From NCBI GenBank assembly GCA_035288865.1, contig DATDZA010000007.1, positions 1 to 63,003 on the forward strand: a stretch of DNA of 63,003 nt. The letters are read 5' to 3'. Shown here piece by piece: positions 27,129-36,020 of the stretch (position 1 is its first letter; each line of letters opens with the position of its first letter). Source of the DNA: GCA-2688775 sp035288865 (lineage in GTDB: Archaea > Nanobdellota > Nanobdellia > Woesearchaeales > GW2011-AR4). The notes beneath the pieces were generated by a model. That model saw only the letters and a program-made list of their open reading frames with translations. It had not been told where the DNA came from and did not search any database. The translations under genes were made by a program, and so were the position numbers.

Positions 27129-27242
27129 ATGAACAAACTGCTGAATAAATACAAGATTTTAAAAAATTTAAATAGCGGAAATTCAATAGGGAATTTTGAA
27201 AAATATAAGATTGTCAAAATTCTCCAAGATAATTTTGAATGA
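27129..27242 (+). CDS. Possible small ORF, 37 aa
   Basis: A frame starting MNKLLNKYKILKNLNSGNSI fills part of the gap between nrdJ and the membrane protein gene. It is rich in Lys, Asn and Ile, as any AT-rich chance ORF would be, and has no strong ribosome binding site. It is listed only because its start is clear and the gap holds nothing else. Confidence 0.2.
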   Translation: MNKLLNKYKILKNLNSGNSIGNFEKYKIVKILQDNFE

Positions 27243-27301
27243 ATATTGGAAAATAATGGATTATTTGAACTTACCAATAAATCAATTTTGAAAGTGGGAC
27301 T

Positions 27302-27922
27302 ATGAACAAAAAATTTTGGAAAAAATATCCGGTTTACTTGTTTTGGTTCTATGTTGCTGTATGGATTTTGCTTGCAATAAACGTTGTTGACAGATTTACG
27401 TGGTTTTTGGAGAATATTGTAATTTTTATTTTTGTGCCCATTATTATTCTTGTCCACCGAAAAATGAAATTCTCAAACTGGACTTGCACCTTGATAACAG
27501 TTTACCTTATAATCCATACAATAGGCGCGCACTATACTTATTCGCAAACCCCATTTTTCAGCTATTTTGGCAGCCACAAGTTCCAAAGGGATAATTACGA
27601 CAGAGTGACTCATTTCACTTTTGGGTTTATATTGTATTATCCAGTGCGAGAGTTTATCATGAAGATTTCAGCACAGAGGAAATTCTTGAGTTATTACATC
27701 CCATGGGCAATAATAGTATCTTTCAGCGCCCTCTATGAGATATGGGAATGGATGACTGCAGTTATATTCTCACCACAGCGCGTGGAAGCTTTTATGGGAA
27801 TCCAAGGCGACATTTTTGACACGCAAAAAGATATGATGCTGGCAGTAATCGGTGCAACTATAGCCGCATTTATGATATTTTTAAAAAACATTAAAAATAA
27901 CAAAGCATTAGCTAAAAAATAA
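27302..27922 (+). CDS. DUF2238/YjdF-like integral membrane protein
   Basis: The 206-residue protein has about six hydrophobic segments. The family signature is visible: YDRVTHFTFGFILYYPVREF and later SFSALYEIWEWMTAVIFSPQ followed by GIQGDIFDTQKDMMLAVIGA, with conserved His, Arg, Glu and Asp residues near the membrane surface. The biochemical role of this family is not known. It ends one base before the start of cobO, so the two are probably co-transcribed. Confidence 0.8.
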   Translation: MNKKFWKKYPVYLFWFYVAVWILLAINVVDRFTWFLENIVIFIFVPIIILVHRKMKFSNWTCTLITVYLIIHTIGAHYTYSQTPFFSYFGSHKFQRDNYDRVTHFTFGFILYYPVREFIMKISAQRKFLSYYIPWAIIVSFSALYEIWEWMTAVIFSPQRVEAFMGIQGDIFDTQKDMMLAVIGATIAAFMIFLKNIKNNKALAKK

Positions 27923-27923
27923 A

Positions 27924-28535
27924 ATGTCTCTAACGGAAATAAAAAACCCTATTACTGTCAAAGGAGATGACAGCAAGGAAAAGCTGGGATTAGTCCATAT
28001 AATTACAGGCGATGGAAGAGGCAAGACAACGTCTTCTCTAGGATTGGGATTAAGGGCAATCGGCAACAATTTAAGAGTTCACATGATACAGTTTCTCAAA
28101 AGCGGATTTACGGGAGAATTGTACAGCGCAAAGAAGCTTGGGTTTGAAATTGAGCAGTTTGGAGTCGATGCTTTGAAAGAAAAACAGCAAAAACTTCAGG
28201 AATTTGAAGATAAAACGGGAAGATTTGTTTTCCAGCCGGATATAAAGGAAAAAGATGCAGCACTTGAAGGCTGGCATCATGCAAAAAATATTATTAAAAG
28301 CGGCAATTATGACTTGGTTATTCTTGATGAAATTAACTGCGTGATTGCAAAAAGCCTTATTCCGCTGGATGAGGTTCTTGAAATTGTAAAAAGCCACGGA
28401 AAAGTTGAATTAGTTTTGACCGGCAGAGACGCACCAAAAGAGTTAATGGACGCCGCAGATTATGTAAGCATTGTAAGCAGTATAAAGCATCCGTGGCAGA
28501 AAGGGATTGTCGCTAGAAAGGGGATTGAGTATTAA
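27924..28535 (+). CDS. cobO: Cob(I)alamin adenosyltransferase
   Basis: Transfers the adenosyl group from ATP to cobalamin, making the cofactor that the class II reductases need. The P-loop ITGDGRGKTTSSLGLGLRA is at about residues 27-45, VHMIQFLKSG follows, and the Walker B-like DLVILDEINCVIA is near residue 130, the CobO/BtuR/CobP layout. The 203-residue length is normal. No other corrinoid synthesis genes are in view, so it most likely acts on salvaged corrinoid. It sits between the two reductase genes and shares an A with the start of the next gene (TAATG). Confidence 0.93.
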   Translation: MSLTEIKNPITVKGDDSKEKLGLVHIITGDGRGKTTSSLGLGLRAIGNNLRVHMIQFLKSGFTGELYSAKKLGFEIEQFGVDALKEKQQKLQEFEDKTGRFVFQPDIKEKDAALEGWHHAKNIIKSGNYDLVILDEINCVIAKSLIPLDEVLEIVKSHGKVELVLTGRDAPKELMDAADYVSIVSSIKHPWQKGIVARKGIEY

Positions 28536-28816
28536 TGAAGCCAGTTTATGTTTTAGTTCATGCCTCGCCAATATTGGAATTAGAAGGAAATTTCGGTGGA
28601 AGATTAAGGGAAGTTTATGATGAATTACATAGTATAATCCGCCAAGAAGAGTATATTCCAGTTGAAAATCCACTAAAAATTCCAGATGGTCTACAAAGAA
28701 ATAGAGAAATTAAAGTATGCGGTGGCTTAAGAGATGTTTGTGTAAGCAATCAGTTGGAAACTTTAGTTGTTGCAGGATTTAATACCACAATTCACGAAGC
28801 TGCTACTTTACCCTAA
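28535..28816 (+). CDS. Orphan protein, 93 aa, possibly a shortened isochorismatase-like fold
   Basis: The ATG overlaps the cobO stop by one base, so translation is probably coupled. The product starts MKPVYVLVHASPILELEGNF and contains IKVCGGLRDVCVSNQLETLV near residues 60-80. That phrase resembles the Gly-x-x-Asp-x-Cys-Val region of cysteine hydrolases, but the usual N-terminal Asp motif is not clear and the protein is about half the family length. It ends inside the end of the convergent dehydratase gene (four-base overlap). Assignment beyond orphan is speculative. Confidence 0.6.
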   Translation: MKPVYVLVHASPILELEGNFGGRLREVYDELHSIIRQEEYIPVENPLKIPDGLQRNREIKVCGGLRDVCVSNQLETLVVAGFNTTIHEAATLP

Positions 28817-29106
28817 ATTAACTGCTCAATAATCTTTGCCATCTTAAAATCTTTGTAAGTCAGCGCGTTCTCGTCCCATGTCGTCAATGAAATTCTGACT
28901 TTATTGTTTCGTATTGTAATATCTGGATAATGGTACTCGTGAGTTGCAATTTCTCCAACCTTAGAAGAAAAATCCATCGCTTCCTTAAAGTCCTTAAATT
29001 CGAAATCCTTGTAGATTGAAGTGTAATCCGACATTTCCCAGCCCGGCAATTCTTCAAGCCTGTCGTGTATGTTCTTTATTGATAAGTGCTCTTCCATTAA
29101 TGGCAT
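28813..29106 (-). CDS. Pterin-4a-carbinolamine dehydratase-like protein
   Basis: The 97-residue protein matches the PCD/DCoH family: LPGWEMSDYTSIYKDFEFKD, then FKEAMDFSSKVGEIATHEYHYPDITI, where the E-x-x-x-H-H/Y-P-D segment is the active site, and VRISLTTWDENALTYKDFKM at the end. The second His of the usual HHP motif is Tyr here (HEYHYPD). These proteins dehydrate a hydroxypterin and in some archaea have been tied to molybdopterin or other pterin metabolism. It is transcribed divergently from the second reductase gene, with a shared promoter region at 29107-29170. Confidence 0.85.
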   Translation of the reverse strand: MPLMEEHLSIKNIHDRLEELPGWEMSDYTSIYKDFEFKDFKEAMDFSSKVGEIATHEYHYPDITIRNNKVRISLTTWDENALTYKDFKMAKIIEQLI

Positions 29107-29170
29107 CTTTGGCTTTATTTATATAAATCTTTTTATAGTACTTAAATACATACACTGGAAACCAATCAAA

Positions 29171-31012
29171 ATGCCAAAATTAAACCTGTCAAAAAACGCC
29201 TTGATGATTCTTGAGCAGAGATATCTGATAAAAGACAGGAATGGAAAAGTAACGGAAAAGCCGGAAAATATGTTCAGTAGGGTTGCAAAAAACATTTCTT
29301 ATGCAGATGCGAAATACAAGTACCACGGGCAAATAAAAAAAATTCAAAAAAAATATAAAAAAGAGTTTTATCATATCGTTGAGACCAAAGAATTCAGGAA
29401 ATTAATAAGGGATGATAAAGAATTAAAAAAAACAGAAGAAGAGTTCTACAATTTAATGACTTCACTGGATTTTTTGCCAAACTCGCCGACATTGTTGAAC
29501 GCAGGAAGGAAATTGCAGCAGCTGGCAGCATGTTTTGTGCTTCCCATTGAAGATGACATTGATTCAATATTCAAGATTTTGCACGACACCGCAAGAATAC
29601 ACAAGACAGGCGCAGGAACGGGATTTAATTTTTCCAAGCTGAGGCAAAAGGGCGATTTAATCGAGAGCGCAGGGTATACTTCCGGCGCAGTTTCATTCAT
29701 GAAAATTTACGATGCTGCAACAGAGCAAATCAAGCTCGGAGGAACCTTGAGGGGGGCAAACATGGGAATTTTAAGTTTTGACCACCCGGACATTGAAGAG
29801 TTTATTACTGCAAAAAACGATCCAAATGTTTTAACAAATTTCAACGTTTCAGTTGCAATAACAGACAAATTTATTCAGGCTGTAAAGAAAAATGAGGAAT
29901 ACAATTTGATAAGCCCGAGAACAAAAAAGCCCGTGAAAAAAGAAAATGCGAAAAGAATTTTTCAAATGATATCGAAACAGGCATGGGATAATGGGGACCC
30001 TGGAGTAATTTTCATAGACAGAATAAATAAATTTAATCCGACACCGGCCCTTGGGATGATTGAATCAACAGACAGCTGCGGTGAGCAGCCACTTCTCCCT
30101 TATGAATCGTGCAATTTAGGAAGCATTAATTTATCTAATATTGTTCAAAACAAAAAAATAAATTATGAAAAATTAAGAAAAATAATCCACTCAGCAGTGC
30201 ATGTCCTTGATAACATAATTGACATGTGTAACTATCCATTAAAGGAAAACAGGAATATTATCGAGAAGAACAGAAAGATTGGATTAGGGGTGATGGGGTT
30301 TGCGGACATGCTGATTAATCTGGGCATTGCCTATGATTCAGATGAAGGATTAAAAAAAGCAGAGGAAGTGGTGAAATTTATTTCGGAAGAATCAAAAAAA
30401 GCCTCAACGGAACTGGCAAAAACACGGGGAACTTTTCCATCGTGGAAAGATAGCATTTATTATTCTAAAAAAAATAAAATTAAATTAAGAAATGCGACGA
30501 CGACGACAATTGCCCCTACAGGGACTATAAGCATAATTGCAAACACTTCAAGCGGGATAGAGCCATTATTTGCATTGAGCTATGCACGAAGAACTGCAGA
30601 AGGAAAAACTTTGATTTATTTTCATGAAGAACTAAAAAGGATTTTAATTGATAAAAATTTGTACAAAGATGGGATTATAGAAAAAATAAACAGGGAAGGC
30701 TCACTAAAAAACATTGATGAAATTGAGGATTCAATAAAAAAAATTTTTGTGATTGGAAGTGATATTGAAGCAGAGTGGCATGTGAAGATGCAGGCAGCCT
30801 TCCAGAAATATGTGGATAATGGAATTTCAAAAACAGTTACTTTATCAAAAGATGCAAGTGTCGAGGACGTTGAAAGAATATTTTTGCTGGCCCATGACCT
30901 TGGATGCAAGGGAATTTCAATTTACAGGTCCGGCAGCCGAGAGGGACAGGTAATTTATTTAAGGTCAAAAAGGGATGAGCAGATAACTTTAAAGGATTTT
31001 TTCAGAAGATGA
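29171..31012 (+). CDS. nrdJ: Second class II ribonucleotide reductase, short form lacking ATP-cone and Cys tail
   Basis: The 613-residue protein has the catalytic barrel of B12-dependent reductases: FLPNSPTLLNAGRKLQQLAA and CFVLP (first Cys), then STDSCGEQPLLPYESCNLGS with the radical Cys, Glu and second redox Cys, and TTTTIAPTGTISIIANTSSG. Unlike the reductase at 24488 it lacks the N-terminal ATP-cone, and its C-terminus ends DEQITLKDFFRR without the redox cysteine pair. It may need a separate reductant, work as a specialised copy, or depend on the other enzyme. ATG 29171 was chosen because it follows a TATA region and matches family starts. It overlaps the next gene by four bases. Confidence 0.92.
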   Translation: MPKLNLSKNALMILEQRYLIKDRNGKVTEKPENMFSRVAKNISYADAKYKYHGQIKKIQKKYKKEFYHIVETKEFRKLIRDDKELKKTEEEFYNLMTSLDFLPNSPTLLNAGRKLQQLAACFVLPIEDDIDSIFKILHDTARIHKTGAGTGFNFSKLRQKGDLIESAGYTSGAVSFMKIYDAATEQIKLGGTLRGANMGILSFDHPDIEEFITAKNDPNVLTNFNVSVAITDKFIQAVKKNEEYNLISPRTKKPVKKENAKRIFQMISKQAWDNGDPGVIFIDRINKFNPTPALGMIESTDSCGEQPLLPYESCNLGSINLSNIVQNKKINYEKLRKIIHSAVHVLDNIIDMCNYPLKENRNIIEKNRKIGLGVMGFADMLINLGIAYDSDEGLKKAEEVVKFISEESKKASTELAKTRGTFPSWKDSIYYSKKNKIKLRNATTTTIAPTGTISIIANTSSGIEPLFALSYARRTAEGKTLIYFHEELKRILIDKNLYKDGIIEKINREGSLKNIDEIEDSIKKIFVIGSDIEAEWHVKMQAAFQKYVDNGISKTVTLSKDASVEDVERIFLLAHDLGCKGISIYRSGSREGQVIYLRSKRDEQITLKDFFRR

Positions 31013-31524
31013 TAATCAAAACAAGAAAATTTACATTAAGGCCTTACAAAAAAGGCGATGAAAAATCTTTAACTGAAAACATAAATGACTGGAATGTTGT
31101 GAGATATACTTGTAGTATAGCCTACCCATACAGCCATAAAATCGCAAGAGTGTGGATTGAAAAAAATTTACGATTGTTTAAAACAAAAAATAAAAAAGAA
31201 ATAAACTTTGCAATAGATGTGGGTGGTGAAGTTATCGGCGGAATAGGATTCAAGAACATGGATTGTGTCAAAGCTGAAATTGGCTACTGGCTTGGAAAAA
31301 AACACTGGGGAAAAGGCATAATGACAGAAGCAGTAATGCTAATGACGGATTTTGGGCTCAAGAAGCTAAAATTCAGAAGGATTTATGCCAATGTAATGAT
31401 TCCCAACAAGGCTTCCATAAAGGTTTTGGAGAAAAACAGATATCGGCGTGAAGGAAGGCTAAAAAACTTCTACACTAAAGACGGAAAGTTAATTGATGTG
31501 TTCCTATATGCGAGAACAAAATGA
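31009..31524 (+). CDS. GNAT-family N-acetyltransferase, RimJ/RimL-like
   Basis: The 171-residue protein starts TRKFTLRPYKKGDEKSLTEN and has INFAIDVGGEVIGGIGFKNM followed by AEIGYWLGKKHWGKGIMTEA, the acetyl-CoA-binding motif A region of the RimJ/RimL branch. The end, RIYANVMIPNKASIKVLEKN, is typical of the same group. These enzymes acetylate protein N-termini or small molecules; the substrate is unknown here. ATGA overlaps at both ends join it to the reductase and to the hydrolase gene in one operon. Confidence 0.9.
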   Translation: MIIKTRKFTLRPYKKGDEKSLTENINDWNVVRYTCSIAYPYSHKIARVWIEKNLRLFKTKNKKEINFAIDVGGEVIGGIGFKNMDCVKAEIGYWLGKKHWGKGIMTEAVMLMTDFGLKKLKFRRIYANVMIPNKASIKVLEKNRYRREGRLKNFYTKDGKLIDVFLYARTK

Positions 31525-32078
31525 ACTTTTTCATAATACACGGAATTTACGGCCATGCGGAAGAGAACTGGTTTCCGTGGTTGAAGATAGAACTGGAAAA
31601 TAATGACCATGAAGTTATTGTGCCTAAATTTCCGACACCAATCGGCCAGACACTTGAAAACTGGATTAAAGTCATTAAGAAATATGAGGATAAAATTAAT
31701 GATGATACCGTGATGATCGGGCACAGTTTGGGCGCGGCGTTTATCCTAAATTACCTTGAGCAAATTGACAGGGAAATAAAAACTGCGGTGTTAGTTTCAG
31801 GATATCATGAAAATCTTGAAAATCCGTTTAAAAAATTAAACAAAACTTTTGTTGACAAGAAATTCAACTGGGATAAAATTATTGAAAACTGCGAACAGTT
31901 TATAGTTATCGGCTCTGATGATGATGAGTACATTCCTGAAAGCGTGACAAGAAGATTGGCATTCAAGCTTGATGCAGAGCTGCACGTAATTCATAACGGC
32001 GGCCATCTGAACGCTGATGCCGGCTACAAAAAATTTCCTTTTCTTCTTGAGATTATTAATAAGTTACATAAACATTAA
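31521..32078 (+). CDS. RBBP9/YdeN-type alpha/beta hydrolase
   Basis: At 185 residues this is the small serine hydrolase family. It starts FFIIHGIYGHAEENWFPWLK, the nucleophile elbow is VMIGHSLGAAF (Ser near residue 71), the acid is probably in VIGSDDDEYIPES, and the His is in VIHNGGHLNAD. The physiological substrate is not known for this family. The gene overlaps the acetyltransferase stop by four bases and ends the operon. Confidence 0.88.
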   Translation: MNFFIIHGIYGHAEENWFPWLKIELENNDHEVIVPKFPTPIGQTLENWIKVIKKYEDKINDDTVMIGHSLGAAFILNYLEQIDREIKTAVLVSGYHENLENPFKKLNKTFVDKKFNWDKIIENCEQFIVIGSDDDEYIPESVTRRLAFKLDAELHVIHNGGHLNADAGYKKFPFLLEIINKLHKH

Positions 32079-32167
32079 AAATATAGAAAGCTGAGGCGTG
32101 ATTATTCCTTTAGGAATATTTTTTTCAATTAAATATTTATATATGAATATACATAATTCTGGATTAG

Positions 32168-32257
32168 ATGAAAAAAAATACAGCAGACCAGGTGTTTATT
32201 GAAAATCTGATTAGTGTAGACTTTGGAAGCAGCCTTGAAGAATTGGATTGCAAGTGA
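32168..32257 (+). CDS. Short ORF, 29 aa, SVDF motif
   Basis: ATG at 32168 follows a TATA-like AAATATTTATATA at about 32131-32143 by the distance expected for a leaderless mRNA. The product contains VFIENLISVDF, matching KFLDSLMSVDF in the short ORF at 7497-7604, and ends LEELDCK. Two independent short ORFs with the same core phrase and position-independent expression signals suggest a small peptide family. Function unknown; chance similarity of two short AT-coded peptides is the alternative. Confidence 0.4.
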   Translation: MKKNTADQVFIENLISVDFGSSLEELDCK

Positions 32258-32284
32258 AAGCAATGGGTGATTAATAATAAAAAA

Positions 32285-32356
32285 ATGAGAACGGGATTCA
32301 ATTTCTTAATAATGTCAAGTATAATGGGCAACTGGATATCTCCAGTGACAAATTAA
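32285..32356 (+). CDS. Possible short ORF, 23 aa
   Basis: A 23-codon frame (starts MRTGFNFLIMSSIMGNWISP) begins 27 bases after the stop of the SVDF peptide. It is hydrophobic and could insert in a membrane. No strong ribosome binding site is seen. It is noted because it accompanies the SVDF ORF in an otherwise gene-free gap of about 300 bases between the hydrolase and the lipoprotein genes. Confidence 0.2.
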   Translation: MRTGFNFLIMSSIMGNWISPVTN

Positions 32357-32386
32357 TTTTTTGATATATAAAAAACAAAAAAAATT

Positions 32387-33202
32387 TTAATTGCCGCAGC
32401 TCTGCAAGCACGAATCCTTATCGGCTCCGGACATATAATTGCAGTAAGCGCAAGGGTCATTTGATGCTCCTGAGCTGCCGGAAGGGACGCTTGGCATTGT
32501 TGAAGTTGAAGCGCCTGCTGGCAAATCAAATACACTGTCGCTTACAGTCTTGGTGTAGCTTCTTGCAGTCATTTCAGTCATAGCCTGGGGGCTTTGAAAG
32601 TAAACATACAAAGGAACTCCCTCGCTTGAAAAGCAGTATTTAACAGTTACTGAGTCATCTGTGTCAGTTACTTTGTAACACTTTGCGGTCACTCCGGCGA
32701 CAACTTTTGTGCCGTCAGCTTCAATTTTATATTTTTGAGAAGTTTCCACTTCATCCTCAAATTTTGCGAGGGCGTCCTTTTTGAGTTCCATTTTGTAACA
32801 GTTCCATCCATCGTTATTTGTGCAGGATGTAAGAGTGCTGTCAACCAAATACGATCTTGATTCAGTGCCCTGCACAGTCATATCTGTCCTTATTTTATTT
32901 ATTCCTTTTAAATATTGAGTCATTACTGCGTTAAACTGTTGCCCACCAGAGTTGGAAGACAGGTCATATGTAACTTGCCACTGGATGCTCTTTCTTCCAG
33001 AAAATAAGCTTTTAAATTCGCTTGTCGCGCCCGAAGAAGAAGATGCAGTCTGCTGAGCTGCTGCCTTAGTATTAGTTTGCGTTTGAGTATTCGCTTGTGT
33101 TTGAGTGTCAGAAGCCGCCTCAGTATTATCCCCGGCTTGCTGATTCTTGCAAGCTGCAAAAACTAAAACTAAACTCAATAATATTATTGCATACAATTTC
33201 AT
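32387..33202 (-). CDS. Lipoprotein, 271 aa
   Basis: The N-terminus, KLYAIILLSLVLVFAACKNQ, is a signal peptide ending in a lipobox (FAAC), so the mature protein should be lipid-anchored outside the cell. A Thr/Gln/Ala-rich linker (residues 25-60) leads to a folded domain with two probable disulfides (SCTNNDGWNC near residue 135; KCYKV and KYCFS near 175-190). The C-terminal tail DPCAYCNYMSGADKDSCLQS is Cys-rich. No enzyme motif is recognised. It is transcribed leftward, divergent from the ogg gene. Confidence 0.85.
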   Translation of the reverse strand: MKLYAIILLSLVLVFAACKNQQAGDNTEAASDTQTQANTQTQTNTKAAAQQTASSSSGATSEFKSLFSGRKSIQWQVTYDLSSNSGGQQFNAVMTQYLKGINKIRTDMTVQGTESRSYLVDSTLTSCTNNDGWNCYKMELKKDALAKFEDEVETSQKYKIEADGTKVVAGVTAKCYKVTDTDDSVTVKYCFSSEGVPLYVYFQSPQAMTEMTARSYTKTVSDSVFDLPAGASTSTMPSVPSGSSGASNDPCAYCNYMSGADKDSCLQSCGN

Positions 33203-33314
33203 TTAAATCCCCCCCGTTTTTATTAAAATGAGCAAATTTCCTAATATATTTAAATATTGCGGTTTCAATAACATTAATGACAACTTTTAAAAAATACAAT
33301 ATAATACCAGCTTT

Positions 33315-34013
33315 ATGGACAAAATAGATAGTTTAAGAAAAGAATACGAGCTGAAAAAAAATAGAATACAGGAAAGGCTAGGCCAATTTGAAAAATTTTT
33401 CAATGAGCCGTATTCATGGCATTATGCCGATAATGAATTAAAATTACTGCCATCAGAAGCGAAAGACGACCACAGAATTTTTGAGGAATTATCTTTTTGC
33501 ATTTTCACAGCAAACACAAGCGCTGAAATGGGATTAAGGGCTATTGATGCCGTGAGAAATGTCCTTATAACCGGAAGCGCGGTTGACATGACCAGAAGAT
33601 TGGAAGGAATTTACAGGTTCAATAACGTGAGGCCTGCCCATATAATACACACAAGAACTTATTTAAAAAACTCATTGAATTTTGCATTAAAAAATAAAAT
33701 TGAAAATTTCAAAAATAAAAATGAATTAAGGGACTTTTTTGCACTAAACAAGGGCATTAAGGGTTTAGCATACAAAGAATCATCACATTTCCTTAGAAAT
33801 ATTGGATTTAAAGGCTATGCAATTCTTGATAAGCATATAATGAATTCATTGCATGAGTTTGGTGTTCTGCCAACAAATGACAAGCCTAAGAATGCAAAAG
33901 AATATTTAGAGATTGAGCAGAAATTCATTGATTTCTCTAAGCAGGCTGGGATTGGCATGGATGAATTGGATTTACTTTTGTGGAGCAGGAAAAACGGAAG
34001 GATTTTGAAGTAG
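33315..34013 (+). CDS. ogg: 8-oxoguanine DNA glycosylase/AP lyase, archaeal Ogg2 type
   Basis: Removes oxidised guanine from DNA and nicks the abasic site. The helix-hairpin-helix region is KGIKGLAYKESSHFLRNIGF with the catalytic Lys in YKESSHF, and the catalytic Asp is in AILDKHIMNSLH. At 232 residues with an N-terminal FEKFFNEPYSWHYADNELKL it fits the archaeal Ogg2 (COG1059-type) group. The nth gene starts one base after its stop codon, so two repair glycosylases are made from one mRNA. Confidence 0.9.
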   Translation: MDKIDSLRKEYELKKNRIQERLGQFEKFFNEPYSWHYADNELKLLPSEAKDDHRIFEELSFCIFTANTSAEMGLRAIDAVRNVLITGSAVDMTRRLEGIYRFNNVRPAHIIHTRTYLKNSLNFALKNKIENFKNKNELRDFFALNKGIKGLAYKESSHFLRNIGFKGYAILDKHIMNSLHEFGVLPTNDKPKNAKEYLEIEQKFIDFSKQAGIGMDELDLLLWSRKNGRILK

Positions 34014-34014
34014 G

Positions 34015-34683
34015 ATGGTAAAAAACATAGACAAGATAATTGAACTATTAAAAACAGAAGTCAAAGATTTTGAAAATCCTGTTGTTTCTAAAATTGGAGA
34101 AATACAAAAAGACCCTTTCAAAGTCTTAATTTCTTGTATTTTAAGCTTGAGGACGCAAGACAGAACTACCGGTCCAATTTCTCTAAAGCTTTTTGAAGTT
34201 GCTGACACTCCAAAAAAACTGGCCAAAATGCCTTTAGGCAAAATACAAAAAATAATCCGGCCGGTCAATTATTATATCACAAAATCAATTAGGATAAAAC
34301 AAATTGCAAAAGACATTCTTGAAAAATATAATGGAAAAGTTCCTGACACTTTTGAAGAATTAATGAAATTCAAGGGTGTAGGAAGAAAAACCGCTAATAT
34401 AGTAATGGTTTATGGATTTTCTAGGAAAAACCGTATTCCCATAGACATTCACTGCCATAGGATCCCAAATAGATTAGGGTGGGTGAATACAAAAACTCCC
34501 GAACAAACAGAATTTGCGCTGATGGAAATACTGCCTAAGAAGTATTGGCAAGATTTTAATGACCTTTTCGTGCTACATGGTCAAAACATTTGTAGACCTA
34601 TAAATCCACATTGTTGGGATTGTCCTATTAATAAATATTGTAATTATTACAAAGAAGTCTACTTACCTTCCAAAAGAAAGTAA
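34015..34683 (+). CDS. nth: Endonuclease III with a replaced C-terminal third
   Basis: Base-excision repair glycosylase/AP lyase for oxidised pyrimidines. The helix-hairpin-helix is LMKFKGVGRKTANIVMVYGF with the catalytic Lys, and the catalytic Asp is in IPIDIHCHRIPNRLGW. The 4Fe-4S cluster is built by C-x6-C-x2-C-x5-C at the end (CRPINPHCWDCPINKYC). The product is full length at 222 residues. However, codons from about Asn152 onward (34468-34683) appear to be a substitute tail: a second, diverged copy of the same segment, including its own cluster cysteines, lies stranded at 36703-36906. The stop overlaps the convergent endonuclease gene by 21 bases. Confidence 0.95.
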   Translation: MVKNIDKIIELLKTEVKDFENPVVSKIGEIQKDPFKVLISCILSLRTQDRTTGPISLKLFEVADTPKKLAKMPLGKIQKIIRPVNYYITKSIRIKQIAKDILEKYNGKVPDTFEELMKFKGVGRKTANIVMVYGFSRKNRIPIDIHCHRIPNRLGWVNTKTPEQTEFALMEILPKKYWQDFNDLFVLHGQNICRPINPHCWDCPINKYCNYYKEVYLPSKRK

Positions 34684-35661
34684 CTTTAATCTTTCCTGCT
34701 TTTTTATTGAAGTGAAACCGATTGAATTATAATATATAAGGAAGTTCTTTCTTTTTGTAATATTAAAGAAGTGTCTTACTTTACCATGTTTCATGTAAAA
34801 ATGCACTTCATTTGATTCTATATCTAAATCTGTCAATAAACTTTTAATATCGATTAAAAGTTGTTTATCATCTTGGAATCCACGCATAGTATACGACTCC
34901 GCATTAATAGAGCCATCATCGTCAAAGAATGCTCTGATAAGGCCTGATTTAAATTCTTTATTAAAATTCTTAATTTGTTCTGTTATTTGTTTCTTCTTAC
35001 CATAAGCAAATGTTCCACATATTTGATAAAGAATTAAACCACAAACTCTTGGATAAAAAAGTCCAATTTGGCAGTTATTTGGCAAATTTTCAAAAGAATA
35101 AATTCTGCCTAACCATTTTGATTTGGTTTTAAAATTCCCTTTCGTCTGTGTCCAAATTCTAGGTTTAACTCCAAATATATAATCCATATTATTAATGAAT
35201 TCTTTGATTAAATCAATATTAGAATTTGTATAAAATGGTTGCAGATATTTTTTATCTATTGCACCGTCTCCTAGGATGTGCCCAACCACATTTCCAAGTT
35301 CTTTTCCAATTTTTATTGGAAATTTGATATTAACAGTTCCTTTTTTTCTTCCAGATTTTATAAAAACTATATGTTTTTCTATAGAGTCTAATGGATAATC
35401 TGTTAATTCCAAGATTCTTAACAGCGCTTGGAAAGGGATTGCACATCCTTTGTACACCCAAGATCCAATATTCGGGCAAATGTTAAATTCTTCATTATAA
35501 GGACAGTCTAATTTAAAGGCTAATTCCTTATTTCTGTTAATGTTATTACCTTTAGCGGCTGTCTTAAACAATTGATGTAGAAATTCAGGATTTAATTTTA
35601 CATAACTATTTTTTAAACTATTGATCAAATCTGATAAATGTATTTCGTTATAATTTTTCAT
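34663..35661 (-). CDS. LAGLIDADG-type homing endonuclease, free-standing
   Basis: The 332-residue protein has two LAGLIDADG-like helices: LGNVVGHILGDGAIDKK near residue 130 and FKSGLIRAFFDDDGSINAES near residue 250, each ending in the acidic residue that binds the catalytic metal. The C-terminal phrase LIYYNSIGFTSIKKQERLKL is typical of these enzymes, as is the N-terminal helix-turn-helix-like region. It is not inside an intein or a recognisable intron. Its stop lies within the last codons of nth, and it is read against nth. It probably cuts nth alleles that lack the element at the NRLGW site (inference). Confidence 0.85.
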   Translation of the reverse strand: MKNYNEIHLSDLINSLKNSYVKLNPEFLHQLFKTAAKGNNINRNKELAFKLDCPYNEEFNICPNIGSWVYKGCAIPFQALLRILELTDYPLDSIEKHIVFIKSGRKKGTVNIKFPIKIGKELGNVVGHILGDGAIDKKYLQPFYTNSNIDLIKEFINNMDYIFGVKPRIWTQTKGNFKTKSKWLGRIYSFENLPNNCQIGLFYPRVCGLILYQICGTFAYGKKKQITEQIKNFNKEFKSGLIRAFFDDDGSINAESYTMRGFQDDKQLLIDIKSLLTDLDIESNEVHFYMKHGKVRHFFNITKRKNFLIYYNSIGFTSIKKQERLKLLSFGR

Positions 35662-36020
35662 TTAAATCACGATTTCTTTAGGTTGAGACTGCGTAAATGA
35701 TTTTTGGTTTAAATAGTTCACATGAGAATGTCCAGTGTCCAGTGCTTGTAGAATATATATTTTAAAAAACCAGAAATCATAATTTGGCAGTCAAAGCTTA
35801 TCTAAGGTGATTTAAAACTATGAAAAATAGAAATACATTCGGATTAGCTAGTTTATAAAGAACACGTAAATATTTGCATGGTAATTTATTGATTTATGAA
35901 AGATATTTTTAAGCTGCGGGGTAATCAAACTGAATAGACAAAGTTTTTATACAAGATAGTTTCAGATAATAATTTTATGGGAGTTACTCTAAACTTTTAA
36001 GATTGATGGGGTGAACCACT
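35662..36020. other. Non-coding part of the nth element
   Basis: No convincing gene in 359 bases. TTTAAATAG at about 35708-35716 could be part of a promoter for the leftward endonuclease or chance. GTCCAGT is repeated in tandem at 35730-35743. Just before the next gene, GGGGTGA (36009-36015) is its ribosome binding site. Confidence 0.4.
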
